From contig JAHLMK010000001.1 of the NCBI GenBank assembly GCA_019915135.1, forward strand, positions 3,720,001 to 3,784,000: a DNA stretch of 64,000 bases. The letters are read 5' to 3'. The translations under genes were made by a program, and so were the position numbers. Under the pieces are notes generated by a model that ran no database searches, had not been told where the DNA came from, and was given only the letters and a program-made list of their open reading frames with translations. How positions within the stretch are numbered: the first letter of the stretch is position 1; each line of letters begins with the position of its first letter. Shown here in pieces: positions 1 through 11,131 of this stretch. The stretch is from Strobilurus pachycystidiatus. Taxonomy: Eukaryota; Basidiomycota; Agaricomycetes; Agaricales; Physalacriaceae.

Positions 1-988
1 GTTCAGATGCTGGACGGCCCTCGAGAAGGGCACGCTTGAGTGCAGCGATCTCCTGCCTAAGCGCCTGATTTTCGGACTGAGTGGAGCCTAGCTCTGAGCG
101 AATCGCTTGGAGTAAACGATCACGCTCCGCGATATCGAGCTCAAGGGTGGATATGTACTCTAGTGGACGCATCAATATCTACCAAAATGAAGACTATTGA
201 TTAGACATACCCTTGCGCCTGACCCTGAAGTTACGAGCACTGATTTTGTTTCTGAGTTGACGTTTCTCCTTACTGGTCATCTTCGCGAAGACTTCCGGAG
301 GTGGGCGCCAGTCAGCGGGGAGATCGTCGTCGTCAATGTCCTTGTCCTTGGGTGGCGATGGGGCTGTCATGATTTGGACAGGCGCGGGTGGCGGCGGTGG
401 TGCTGTAGCCGTCTTCTTCGCGACGCCTCCGTTCTGCACCGTGCCCTTGCGGGACTTGCCATGACCGCCAACTTTGATGGGAGCAATGGTCACGGTCAAC
501 TTTTCCTGAGACTGCTCTTGGAGGGGAAGCGGGCCAGGCGCTGGCACCGGCTCGATCACCTCTTCCTCCTCCTCGGTCGGCGCGGGTGAGTCATGACTGG
601 ATGGCGTGCCGACGAGCTGGGGATCAATGCCCATCGACGCCTGAGGCTCCACGTCCATGCCCGCGCCAGAATTCCTGACTGTTCCGAAAAAGTCATACGA
701 GTCCGCAGGCTGTGGCTCTTCCAACTTCAGGTCCTCGTCGAGTAGCATGTTGAAAAGGCCGCTCGAGGAGGACGCCGACGGAGACTCGTAGACATCGGGG
801 AACGAGGTCATCGGAGCGGACTGGGGAGGTGTCAAAAGTGACTGGAAGGGCGATTGTGGCGACGAGGCGCGCGACGAGGATGCGGATGTCGAATTGAGGA
901 AAAGGTCGGTGTGGATGAATTCCGAGAGGTCGGCATCGGGCTGCGAGTAGAGCTGGGGATCGGCGAGCGGGTTGCTGTCCACCAACAT
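1..988 (-). CDS. bZIP transcription factor, 3' end beyond window
   Basis: DNA-binding transcription factor of the basic leucine zipper family, expected in the nucleus. Exon 1 is 211-988 and exon 2 is 1-159, joined over a 51-nt GT..AG intron at 160-210. The join restores a clear basic region (NKISARNFRVRRK) followed by a leucine zipper with heptad leucines that continues to the window edge. The N-terminal two thirds are Ser/Pro/acidic and look disordered, as in activation domains. I chose ATG 988 because the frame upstream has no ATG before an in-frame TGA at about 1090. A GTG at 1078 opens the same frame but is not a usual nuclear start. The leader carries a short upstream ORF and a perfect palindrome (listed separately). 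I do not recognise a specific orthologue. The C-terminus is missing because of the window border. Confidence 0.85.
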
Positions 989-999
989 GATGGTCGAGT

Positions 1000-1107
1000 T
1001 CAAAGAAATGTTACCAACTCCGTGCCAGCCAAAATCCGGAAATGGGGCAAGCTCGTGTTCGGCATCGATGCCGAACACCTTTGGACGTCACAATCGCATT
1101 CATCCAT
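1000..1107 (-). promoter_or_regulatory. Upstream ORF in bZIP leader
   Basis: A 35-codon reading frame in the presumed 5' leader of the bZIP gene. Its stop codon lies 11 nt before the proposed main start at 988. A longer version begins at an in-frame ATG at 1206. In fungi, bZIP regulators such as Gcn4/Cpc1 are controlled by upstream ORFs. That this one acts likewise is inference. A CRE-like half site (GACGTCA) overlaps its start region at 1084-1090. Confidence 0.4.
1055..1078. repeat. Perfect 24-bp palindrome
   Basis: The half-site GTGTTCGGCATC is followed directly by its exact reverse complement, giving a 24-bp palindrome with no loop. It lies within the upstream ORF and about 70 bp before the bZIP start. 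It could be a dimeric protein-binding site in DNA or an RNA structure, or chance. Confidence 0.7.
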
Positions 1108-1314
1108 CGCTTCCGTTTCTGTCCTCCCTGGCTCGTTTACTGCGTGAAACCTGCTGCAGACATGTGTAAAATGCTTTGTGTATGCCTCCCACCCAAGGCT
1201 CCCCAAGATCTGCGATACCTTCCGCGACGTGAGTAACCCAGGTCTCGACAGAAGACAAGGCCGAGGAGACGTGGTAAGCGAGTGCGATTAGCGATACACT
1301 ACACATGATTCAGA

Positions 1315-2810
1315 CTATATTTGTTCCTCTTCTTCGTCGTCTGCCTCCATGGGCGGCCAAAAAGTATCCACATCTGCCTTCAATGTTCGAACGACATCCC
1401 AAAACATGCGCTCCGCATACTCAACAGCGACATCAGGAGCATCAGGTAGAGGTAGTCTTGGTATTGAGGGAGAGATAATACAGCCATCGGGCTGTGAACC
1501 TTCTGATTGCTGTTCGTAGAATGCCGAGAAGAGCGGATGCGCGTCTTTCAATACGGCGGCGAGATACGGTTGCAGCAGGTCCTCTGGTGACATGGCTGAC
1601 GAATTTGTAGATATATAGATAATCCCTATGTCGTTGTGAGCGTGATAATCATGCAAAATTGCATTTGCACTGACATTTCCCTGACGGGGTAGACATCGTT
1701 CCCTCTCCAACAACCAAGACTGTCACAGCGGTTTCTGATGTCCCTCCCTCCACAGTACCGGGGGGAAACACGAGTATACCGGTGTCCAAAGGAGATTCAC
1801 TTCCGAGTTCCAATGGCTGATCTACTATTGCCACACAGCGGGCGACAGCCGGATGGGAAGATGCAGCTGCCACCAAGACGCCACATGTGATCGATTCAGG
1901 GAAATCCTCCAGCACGACTGTGAAAGTAGATTCCGAATGGATGACTGATGATAACTTTCTACCCAGGATGTACACGGCGCCTGCAACGGCGGCTGTTCGG
2001 CAGAATCCCTGAGCAATCTCGCCCGAGCTGCCATAGTGCCCGACCAGGAAGGGAGACGCGCCATAGCGCCCAGATGATCGAAGGTAGCGTTGAAGCCTTC
2101 TCAGCGTGGGCAACGTGGGCTCTAAGGGTAATGTCAGAGGCGCGAAGACAGTCGAGGACTCGTGGTACCGGATGGTGTGGAACAGAAAGCCAGTGCATAC
2201 ACAATGGCCGTCGTCGTGTCCTCATTCAACGAGAACTTCTGGGATAGAAACTGTCCAAATGGCGCATCCTCCATACCCTCAAGTTCAGGTTGATCTTCAA
2301 TTGATCCCGCTGCAAACATGAGGAACCGCATAAGCCTGCGCTTCTCGACAAGACTGATAGATTTGGTCTTGAATATATCTTCTTTGCTTCCTGGGACACC
2401 GACGATCCCCAGGGTCTTGTTGTATAGTGATACTCGCTCGACTAGACGGAAGCCACCATAGCGAGACACGCCGGAAGAGACAAGGCTCGAGATCAGCGGT
2501 CCTACTGCAGGTATGACTGAAGGTGCAAGGGATATGGAGTAGGAGCGAGCCTGGGGTAGTGGCTCCCCGTGAACAGTAGATCTGGGCTGCTTTGAACACC
2601 ATTGAACGAATTCGTCGAGGGATAGACTAGCTTCGTTGTTGCCATAGTAAGGATGTTCATCGAGGTGTGCTATTCGTAAGCCTGCCTTGGAAAGAGCACT
2701 GCCGTCGTTAGCCAGATGGAAGAAGACGGTAGTGTAACTTACGCAGCAGTTATCGATTCGACAAGGCCTGTGCCTATGATAATAACATCGAAAGCAGACT
2801 CATCGGACAT
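1315..2810 (-). CDS. MRS6: Rab escort protein (Rab geranylgeranyltransferase component A)
   Basis: Presents newly made Rab GTPases to geranylgeranyltransferase II, so it is needed for membrane targeting of Rabs in vesicle traffic. Model: exons 2743-2810, 2169-2698, 1675-2121 and 1315-1625 (451 aa), with introns of 44, 47 and 49 nt that all keep phase. The N-terminus has the FAD-fold signature VIIIGTGLVES and YYGNNEASLS. The middle has SSGVSRYGGF and VPGSKEDIF. Later come GRYGASPF and QGFCRTAAV, typical of the REP/GDI superfamily. The PGSKEDIF..EKRRLMRFL block resembles REP more than GDI, although the length is close to GDI, so GDI is the alternative. The C-terminus is very acidic. It lies in tandem with the RNPS1-like gene, 211 bp downstream of it on the same strand. 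Confidence 0.88.
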
Positions 2811-3021
2811 GGTTGTTCAAGATGAAGTTACATATGACGCACGCCTCCTTGTGAGATCGACCAATAATTCAGCAACAAAAGTACAAGTTCTAACTATAAG
2901 TAGTAAGCAAGGGTGCATAATCGTCCTCTACTTGCTAAGGCAGACTAAAAGAAGACGAAGACTGTATTCACGAAACGTAAACAAAGAGTTGTAAAAAGCG
3001 GGAGACGCTAATACTGTGCAA

Positions 3022-3759
3022 TCAGTCTTTCATCGGAGAGCGAGACCTGCTTCTGCTATCTCTGATATCATCACGACTGTGGCTTCGCCTACGAGGAGTA
3101 TACGAGCGGCTGCGGCTCCTGCTACTATAGGAAGAATAGCTCCTGGAAGAACGAGAAAACGAGCGGGATCTGGACCTCGAGCGGGAAGAGTAGCCTCCAT
3201 AGCTAGGAGACCTGCGGCGCGGCGGCAGACGTCCACCACGGCGTATCGGGGATCGAGAGCGCGAGTCTCGTCGGCCACCTCTGTAAAAGTCCCTTCCTCG
3301 CGGAGCGCCACGTCCACGACCGCCGCCTCGCCTGTACCGGGGCGGACTGCGCGAGCGAGAGAATCGACGGGGAGGCGGTCTTGGCGAGCGTGAACGAGGG
3401 GACGGAGAGCGGATGGTTTCAGTGGAGAGGACCACGCGGACTATAGCGCCGTCGAGTTGTCCGCCATCCATGTGCGACGCCGCCTTTTGCGCAGCCGAGG
3501 GATCCGTGAATTCGAGGGCTGCTTTTCCTTTGTTCTGGCCGGCTGAGGGTAGTCAGTTAGCGTGTGCAGATAGCAGCCGAGGATGCATACATTTTTGGTA
3601 TATGGGAAGGTCGATTTTTGCAATGGGGCCGTACGCGGAGAAGACGGCCTGGAGGTGTGGCTGGAGGATGTTGCGGGTGAGATTGGAGACGACGACAACG
3701 CGTGCTTCTGCTTTGGGGGACAACGAGCGCCCTCGCGCTGGCGATGGGGAGCGCGACAT
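3022..3759 (-). CDS. RNPS1: RNPS1-like SR protein (RRM plus RS domain)
   Basis: RNA-binding splicing cofactor; RNPS1 is a peripheral exon junction complex / ASAP component acting in the nucleus. Model: exons 3591-3759 and 3022-3542 (229 aa), joined over a 48-nt intron. The RRM spans about residues 15-95, with RNP2-like RVVVVSNL and the family hallmark HMDGGQLDGAIV near its end. The rest is a long RS/RGG tail (SRSRSPP, RGGGRGRGAPRGR, many SR and RS pairs). I chose ATG 3759 because it begins MSRSPSPARGRS. In-frame ATGs at 3807 and 3816 would overlap the start of the divergent RRP42 gene. Only 46 bp separate the two start codons, so the leaders or promoters must overlap. Confidence 0.87.
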
Positions 3760-3805
3760 GGCGGTGGGATCGAAAAGAGGTGCACGTGCGAACTGTCCTT
3801 TCACC
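3760..3805. promoter_or_regulatory. 46-bp divergent gap between RNPS1 and RRP42 starts
   Basis: The two start codons face away from each other across 46 bp. There is no room for two separate core promoters here, so initiation must lie partly inside the opposite gene's 5' coding region or be shared. I see no TATA box. Confidence 0.55.
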
Positions 3806-4970
3806 ATGGCTTCCATCTCGAAGGCAGAACGCTCGTACATCCAAGCTGGCCTGCTCTCGACTCCTCCGCGGCGCCAGGACGGCCGGTCTCTGCACGAATA
3901 CAGGTCATTAGCCTTGGAGACGGGCGTCGCCCCGCTTGCCAATGGGAGCGCCCGCCTGCACGTCGGGCGCAACGACGACGGCAGCGGGGGTACAGAAATC
4001 TTGGCTGCGACTAAGCTCGAAGTAGAAACCGCTGTCGAAGGCGGCGTCAGCGACGGCCGTGTCGCCTGCTCCGTCTCCTGGTTCGTAAAATCTTGCTATC
4101 TTTCGCATAGAAATTTTCATGGACATATCATGAAAAGACAGCTCTCCAACCGCCTACCCAAATCTCTCAACCAATGCCCTCGACGATCTGCAACACGATC
4201 TCACGACCGTCCTGCACCAGACCCTCTCCCATCCATCCCTCCACCCGTCCAATCTGACGATCCTTGCTGGCAAAAAATCGTGGCTGCTCAATCTCGATGT
4301 GGTCGTCCTCGCCGATGCCGGTAACATCTACGACGCCATATTCATGGCAGCGCGCGCCGCCCTTTGGGATACAAAAGTGCCAAGGACGAGAAGTGTTGAA
4401 TACAAGGCGCGCAAGACTGGTTTCAACGCCAAAGGCACCGCGGATATGGATGTGGACGAAGAGGCGCCAAGTGGTTTCGACACGCGCCAAGTCAACATAG
4501 CAGCCGATTTTGAGCTGCAAGATTACTGGGATGAGGGAGAGGTACTTGCGGGCAGAGACTCGTGGCCTGTGTGTGTAACTCTCAATCTGGTATGTGCACA
4601 TCGTGCTCGTACGCGTTCCAGGTGTCTCACAATGCCCAGGAGTCGCAGTGTCATTTTCTCGATGCCAATTTGCAGGAGGAAACGACATCGCCTCTTCGAA
4701 TACTGACATTCTACTCCTTTGGCTCTTCTCCACCTACCTTGCAAGCCATGCGAACACTTGGATCCGGCGATCTACCTCTGCCGCAGATCAAGACGCTGCT
4801 GTCGGTGAGCAAGCTAGTCAGCGCTCTGGTTAACAACTCAGTCGTTCAATCAGACTGGCGAAACGTACGCAGCTGAATTGTACAAAGCCTTGAATGGCAA
4901 ACTCGTCGAGGAAGATCTACGGCGTAACCAAAAAGCACGAGAGCGATTCTCAGGTCGTCTTGGTCGCTAG
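3806..4970 (+). CDS. RRP42: Exosome ring subunit Rrp42 (RNase PH family)
   Basis: Structural subunit of the RNA exosome hexameric ring, acting in 3'-5' RNA processing and decay in nucleus and cytoplasm. Model: exons 3806-4080, 4142-4589, 4640-4804 and 4842-4970 (338 aa), phases all consistent. The N-terminus has the RDGR-like RQDGRSLHEYRSL and NGSARLHVG. After the first intron come CSVSCSP and the conserved LDVVVLADAGNIYDA. ALWDTKVPRTR and DANLQEE follow, as in EXOSC7/Rrp42. An acidic insert (about residues 200-235, DMDVDEEAP) lies between the two halves of the fold and is longer than in the human protein. It starts 46 bp from the divergent RNPS1-like gene. RRP45, another ring subunit, lies 24 kb away in the same window. 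Confidence 0.9.
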
Positions 4971-5755
4971 GTGCAAGTCCATGTCCATGCAGGCGGATGT
5001 GCGGATGTGAATGCTTGCCCTGTTCCCTCGCGTCCATGTATATGTACCTTGTACTGTTTGCTACCCTCTGTGCATTTCCTGTTAGGCCTTCCAGCCGTGA
5101 AGATGTTACTGCTTTGTCCCTACTTATCGAAACGCGGGAGGACCAAAACCCCCGATACTTCATCGAGAATCGAGATACCCTCACGCCGGCCCGGGACCAC
5201 CCGAGACGCGTGCATCACGTGTATGTTGTCACGCCGCGTGACTGTGCCAACTGTCCTTCTCCAACGCGCCCACGTTGGCCTTGGGACAATCATGGTTCGA
5301 GACGCATCGGAGAGCCTCAACTTTCGAGGACGGCTCCTTGATAGGTCTCCAACCAAGCGTACTGCAGGCGCTGCTGCAGTCAGTACTCTCCGCAGTCAAA
5401 TCTGCCCTATGAACAACAACTTCAACTTCGTGTTTAGGTCGCGTTACCTACTCTCCCGTCTGTCAGGAATCCGAAGTCGCCAAATGCCTCGAACAAGGAG
5501 AATGTCTCCACGGAACCTTCCCAGGCGTGCAATCTCCGACAGGTAAGTCGAGTCTGTCGAGAACCTCGCGGACTGCCCATCTAGCCGGTCTTGTTGAATA
5601 CGCTTCTTAGATGAGGCAGAATTTGTCTGAACGAATCCAATTTCGAGAAAAGTGCCAAAGGCATCTCAATAATGGAACGGATAGCACTTTTTACAGTGCG
5701 ATGGTGTACGCTTACTACTCTAAATCTGTTAGACCTTGTTTGACTTGCTCGCAGG
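4971..5755. other. 785-bp spacer with no confident gene
   Basis: No frame here shows recognisable protein similarity. A good intron-like stretch (GTGTAC..TTGACTTGCTCGCAG) ends at 5754, directly before the RecQ start codon used here. A GTAAGT donor lies near 5542. The RecQ transcript may therefore have spliced 5' leader or coding exons here, but I could not build a stop-free reading frame into the helicase frame. Confidence 0.5.
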
Positions 5756-8428
5756 ATGACAGCAGACGCGCTCATTCAAGCTCTGGAGTCTGAAATCTCT
5801 GCACTGGAACCCATCTCTGTGTGCCAGAAACTCAACCTGTACCCGGAGGCTCACGAAAAGCTTTCTGTTTTCGGTCTGAAAGAGTTCCGACCCCTCCAGC
5901 TCGACGCTATCATGGCTGCACTCCACGGTAAGGATCTTGTGGTTCTCATGCCCACAGGAAGCGGAAAGTCTTTGACGTACCAGCTACCTGGTATATGCAT
6001 TACGGGGAAGACATGCGGTCTGACTGTTATCGTTTCTCCACTCGTTTCCCTAATATCGCAGCAATCGGAATACCTGCAGGCAAAGGGCATAGAGGCTCTC
6101 AATGCGTCAAAAGTAGGAGAGAGAGAATGGAGTGAAGGTGTCCTGCGTGCCATCGATGGTCCCGTCATCGCCTATATGACTCCGGAGAAGTTGGTTGGGA
6201 ACCCAGCGTTCAATCGACCTCTAGAGTTGCTGTACGATCAGCATCGTCTCGCTCGATTCGTCTTCGATGAAGCACATTGCATTCCAGACTGGGGAAATTC
6301 ATTCAGAACCGCAGTATGGATCCTTCCTCCTTATTATAATGTCCCTGCTGATGTGCATCTAGTATAGCGATTGCTGTGATCATGTTCGACTTCGATATCC
6401 AGACATTCCGGTCACCGCGCTGACTGGGACAGCCACCGACTGCCAAAGACTATACATCAAGGCGCGCCTAGCACTACGTCAGCCACTCGAATTTCGTGCA
6501 ACAAGCAACCGGGCAAACTTGCACTACCATGTCACTCAGAAGGTGGAGGACCCCGTTCAACAAATATTGGACTTCATCGAAAAGCAAGATTATACTGAAG
6601 AGAGCGGCATCATTTACTGCACTGGTAGAGCGGCCACGGAAAAACTTGCGAAACAGCTTGTGGAGGCTGGCATTGTCGCCAAGCCATATCACGCCTTGCT
6701 TCCCGATGCGGTGAAGGATGCTACACAGAATGAGTGGATGGCAGGGATCGTACAGATAGTTGTTGCCACAGTCAGTTCTCGAACATGGTGCTCGCACTCG
6801 TCACTGAATTGATGACAGACTGCCTTTGGTATGGGAGTCGATAAACCGGACGGTAAGTACTTGGCTGTAGTATCCATACTGCCGACAAGTACGTGACAGT
6901 TCACATGCAGTCCGCTTCGTCATTCACTTCAACGTGCCTCGAAGCCTTTCGAAGTCAGTTTTTGTTTCTAACTCTTGTCACCAAGTACTGACAGGCTTTG
7001 GGCAGTTACGTCCAGGAAACGGGCCGAGCAGGTCGAGACGGCTTAGAGGCTACCTGTCTACTACGTGAGCCACCCGTCGAATGCTCTTTGCTACTGATTT
7101 GATGAGAGAATATCCTAGTCTATAGCGAGGGCGACCTTAACTCCCTTATCAACACCACGCGACGGACCCCAAAGATCTCTGAATGGGACAAACGGACTCA
7201 GATTCGCCAACTCAATCTCGTGAAGCAGTTCAGCGTCAATGCGGATTGTCGCCGCAATCTCGTTCTTAATGCCCTCGATGAGCGGGGAACCGTCGTAGAA
7301 TGCGATTCGTCATGCGATAATTGTGCACGTCCCGACCAAGCTGGTGTCACGGAGAGTGATTTCACTCTGGAATCAAAGGACCTGGTGAAGTTCATGCAGT
7401 CTTCTTCATCACCACTAACCGCTGGCGACTTCCATTCCCATCTGCTCAGCAAGTTCGGAACTCGGATAGCGAGACATACCCCTTCTTATCTAACAAAGTT
7501 CGATGTCGCAGACATGATTCTGTCCCAGCTTCAGATGAAGTCAATCATCTTGTATCGCTACGAAGTCAGCACGGCCGGGTCACCGTGGTTCGAGGAGTTT
7601 GTGACGGTATGTCTTCAAACTCAGGAGTCGGTCTTCCTTCGAAAAACTCATACTCCTCAAAGCTCGGTGAACGCGCCCTGCCTTTTCTTGATCCCACGAA
7701 TGAGGAGAGAGTGCTTATACGACATCGGGGCGATCTCCACAAGCCTTTATCCAAAACTCAGAAGCGCGTCACGCGTCGACGTGCTTCATCGATTCATTGG
7801 ACGGAGAATGTAGAGGACGCCAGTGATTCAGACCCCGATAACATTTACACCTCGGACGATTCTGAAGAGGAAGACGTGACGACTGGGCTAGGCGGTCGTG
7901 TCATATTGCGGATCGAGGAAGAGTCTATGGTTGAACACCATCTCGGTGATGATGAACACTCGGTAGCGCTAGCGCAGGAAGAGCTCATGGATCTGAACCA
8001 AGATGCACGTCCAGAGCTTGCTCCCGACCAGGAGAGTATCTGGCAGGAAGAATTGCTAGAAGCGCTGAAGGATGAACGGGTTGCGGTGAGTCGGATGCCC
8101 AGGAAAGCCATGGAACCACGATTGAAGATTCTATAGATTCTTCGGGAGAAAGGTATCCCATACATTGCTGAATGGCCTGGAGAGCATCCTGTCCTCAACG
8201 ATGCTGCGATACGCACAATGAGCCGACGATGTCCCCGAGGTGACTCATATGTTTCCGCTCTTCGACCTATAGTTAATGGTTTGATTCCGCATAGATCCCT
8301 TCGCTGTTGAGCGGATCATCAAGGAGACTTATGAGAACTGGAATTCTCCTTATGTCAAGGACAAGTGTGTCAAATATAGTGAGCGCTTTGCAGCATTGTG
8401 TAACGCCTGGCGACAACGCCGAGGGTAG
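5756..8428 (+). CDS. RecQ-type DNA helicase
   Basis: ATP-dependent 3'-5' DNA helicase of the RecQ family, acting in recombination and fork repair in the nucleus. Model (749 aa): 5756-6313, 6363-6770, 6819-6852, 6911-6953, 7006-7064, 7119-7606, 7663-8085, 8137-8239, 8295-8428. All phases agree. Motifs in order: Walker A MPTGSGKS (about residues 65-72), DEAH box VFDEAHC, motif III region VTALTGTAT, motif V FGMGVDKPD and motif VI QETGRAGRDG. A RecQ zinc-binding module with Cys pairs (CDSSCDNC) and a winged-helix-like part follow. The C-terminal third is acidic and unlike known relatives by eye. The helicase core begins only about 35 residues from the chosen start, so this is a short RecQ, or further N-terminal exons exist upstream. 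Two exons (34 and 43 nt) are very short. Confidence 0.9.
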
Positions 8429-9230
8429 CGAATCAGCCCTTTCCTCCATGGTTTCAGCGTCATGTCTATTGTTTGTACCACAATATGTCCATCTATGGTT
8501 TGCGCAGCAACGCTCCAGACGTCGTGATGTGAGCCTGAGGAGATTGAGAGCTCTAAACAAGATTTAGCCTCACGAAGCTTGTCCTCTTCCCACGACTTTG
8601 AGTTAGCATCTTATACGCAGCAGAAGTAAAACTCAAGGCGAAAGAGTGTAAGTCCTCGGTGCCAGTCCTTGGAGTGCGTATGGTTTCCGGCCTAGTATGA
8701 ATCTGCAGCTGAGCAGACAGCATTCAGCTAAAGTGACCGATGTCACCGATAATTCTTGAAGGCATCCGGAAGTTTCATGCTTTTGGCCTTGTTCGTTTAG
8801 ATCTGGCCATCTTCCGACGCGTTTTTCGGCCATCGACCTGTCGGACCACAGAATCCACCGGTCAACGAGCTCTTGACCTGGTCAATTGGCTTGCCGCCTG
8901 GAGATTCACTTGACAGCGTGCGATGATAGCGATACATTTCTCACTAGCTTTACCGAGGCCGTTGATTGTACCTGCTCTCACTCATTTTCTGGACACCGTG
9001 TGTATGTAGGTGACAGTTCAATCAACGTTTATGGTGCTAATAGTAAATGGAAATATGATCATAGGACGGAACATTCCGATGAGGTTCAAAAACAACAAGT
9101 CCATCGTTTCTATTTATTGACACCGGTCCCCCACCCTGATGATCTGAACGCCTTGCTCTCTTAACTTATACCGTCATCTGGCGCGTCTCTCAACCACCAA
9201 CTTATCCCCCTCCCTGGGAGCGTCGTTCAA
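8429..9230. other. Spacer, no gene seen
   Basis: About 800 bp between the RecQ stop and the glycosyltransferase start, both on the plus strand. Open frames are short and unspliceable to anything recognisable. It presumably holds a 3' UTR and the promoter of the next gene. Confidence 0.5.
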
Positions 9231-10836
9231 ATGCATCCTGGGGACTCATTATCCACGGCGTCCACCGCCGGCCACACTGGCGACTCGTGGACGTGGAGGT
9301 TAACTCGGCGAAAGAAAACGCTAATGGTAGCCTTGATGATCCCCATTCTTCTCCTTCTCGCGGAGCTGGGCTTCTCAGACACATCATACCTACTCGACTG
9401 GCCGTCTTCACCTCCTCCGCCTCATGACGGCCATGTCGCTGAGACCGTTACCGTATTTGCGACCACTACAGCCTTCAGTGCTCCCACAGCCACGGAAACG
9501 GTCTACCTCCAATCTCCTCAGGCCGAGGCCACGGAAGCTGTTACATTTGTTTTGGTGATGTGGTCGGAGTCGTCGGCCACCGAGGGCGCGCTACTGATCA
9601 AGGTCAGTCCTTTGCCATCTTTTGTTTCCCACATCTTGATCAACGGGCCACAGTCGGTTCTGATGTATACGAGCGCTCCCACGGAATTCCATATCATCTG
9701 CGACGACGCCGCGCAAAAGGTTCTCGAAGAAAGGCTGTCGCTCGTTACACACCCTGCCTATGACGTGCGCGTGTACTTTTATACGCCGTCATGGCAGAGT
9801 ATGCTAGACCGTGTCGAGCGTGAAGGGTCCATCAAGACGGATCATTCTGCGGGACTTGGTATGTCCACAGTCTGGCTGTTAGTCTATCTGACAATAGTTC
9901 TTGCAGCTGGACTCATGAAGCTCTTCATACATGAAATCGTTCCTGATAGTGTCAAGAAAGGAATTTATATCGACACCGATGCACTCTTCATCTCCGACGC
10001 GGCGCTACTCTGGGATGTCTTCACGCACCTCAGATCCACGACATCTATCGTAATGGGCTTTCATCCTGACGAGAACAGCCCCGAATGGATCCATGCATCC
10101 CGTATCTGCAGTTGCGTGATGTTACTCGACCTCGAAAAGCTGAGGGACACCCGTTTGATGGACTCGAGCATCTATCGGCAGTATCACGGTGTCGGCGTCG
10201 AGTACCCCGAGGCGTTATCCCCTCCCACATTCCGCAAAATGTATGGCGATCCGAAGGCCGGCGACAGTGGGAAGTACGAGAACGTGCGGCTAGGCGATCA
10301 GGGATACTGGTGGGCCATAGTCGATGGCCGCCCAGACATATTCGAGCCTCTGAGCTTCGACTTCGAGGTCACGTCTTGTCTCATGGACACGTACATGACT
10401 GGTCTTGGCTCTGAAACAAGAACAGAGGAGGAGGAGATGTCTCTTCAGAGCCATGTCCAGGGCACGCCCCAAGAGGTATGCGCACATACATTTTATCAAT
10501 CATAACGTCGTGTACTAACAACGCGTAGGGAACTGTCATCCTGCCCAAGCTGCTGCACTTGTACGTCTAGCTTACCGTTTCTTGAGTCATTCGCTCATCT
10601 TTCTTTTTAGCAACTGCCTGCACGGAACACAGATATATACGGACTGGCTGGGGTGGAACGACCCCACAAATTCCCTCAACCGGCGCTGGGGCCCCGCCGT
10701 ACGTTACCACCATGGCTACAAGTGGATTTGGCTCAACAAGGGCAAACATCTAAAAACGACGCTGGAGATGACCTCTATACGAGATGTTCTCTTTGCCGAT
10801 CAGCAATTTGCTGCGCAACACGATATCCCATACTAA
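9231..10836 (+). CDS. LARGE-like type II membrane glycosyltransferase (GT8 fold)
   Basis: Golgi-type glycosyltransferase; relatives of LARGE and GT8 enzymes transfer sugars from nucleotide donors. Model: exons 9231-9602, 9654-9858, 9907-10475, 10529-10560 and 10611-10836 (467 aa). Two introns (51 and 48 nt) are multiples of three without stops, so they read through in frame. I treat them as introns because both have GT..AG borders and removal restores LIKSVLMYTSAPTEFHII and AGLMKLFIHEIVPD. Residues about 29-47 form a single membrane anchor after a basic N-terminus, giving type II topology. A Pro/Thr-rich stem follows. The metal-binding DXD motif is DTD in IYIDTDALFI, followed by SDAALLW. FNCLHG lies near the C-terminus. 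The acceptor substrate cannot be told from sequence. Confidence 0.85.
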
Positions 10837-11131
10837 CAGATCAGTTGGCACTGGTTCATACGATACCCATTACGATATAATAGAATATCCCCTCGTGACT
10901 GTATTTACTTTGTCGGCTAACACACTGTATTTGTACGTGGCCATACTGTTGCTATAGATCATTCGTTTCTTTTCCAACTTGACTTGGAATGGCCCAATGT
11001 GAGCCTTGGCTATTTATTGGTTAGCATCGCAAAGTGCAAGTGCGCCACTGTAACGCCCTCAACTTTCGGACCGGTCAAGCTGTTGGGTAAAATGACACTT
11101 GACGCATCTGATTATACAACTGCTAAGTAGT

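Noticed and set aside
3413..4324. 303-codon plus-strand open frame across RNPS1 and RRP42
   Set aside because: It reads antisense through the RNPS1 RS domain, then through RRP42 exon 1 and its intron. Only the part after ATG 3806 is real coding sequence.
4971..5546. 191-codon plus-strand frame after RRP42
   Set aside because: Directly follows the RRP42 stop, Cys/Arg-rich with no domain; probably 3' UTR and spacer, though part may belong to a RecQ leader.
8886..9164. 92-codon frame between RecQ and the glycosyltransferase
   Set aside because: No motif, no intron pattern and no support; consistent with chance in a spacer.
9603..9653. Reading the glycosyltransferase as one uninterrupted long exon
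   Set aside because: The in-frame 51-nt stretch has GT..AG ends and a pyrimidine-rich 3' side, and its removal restores the conserved SVLMYTS context; treated as an intron.
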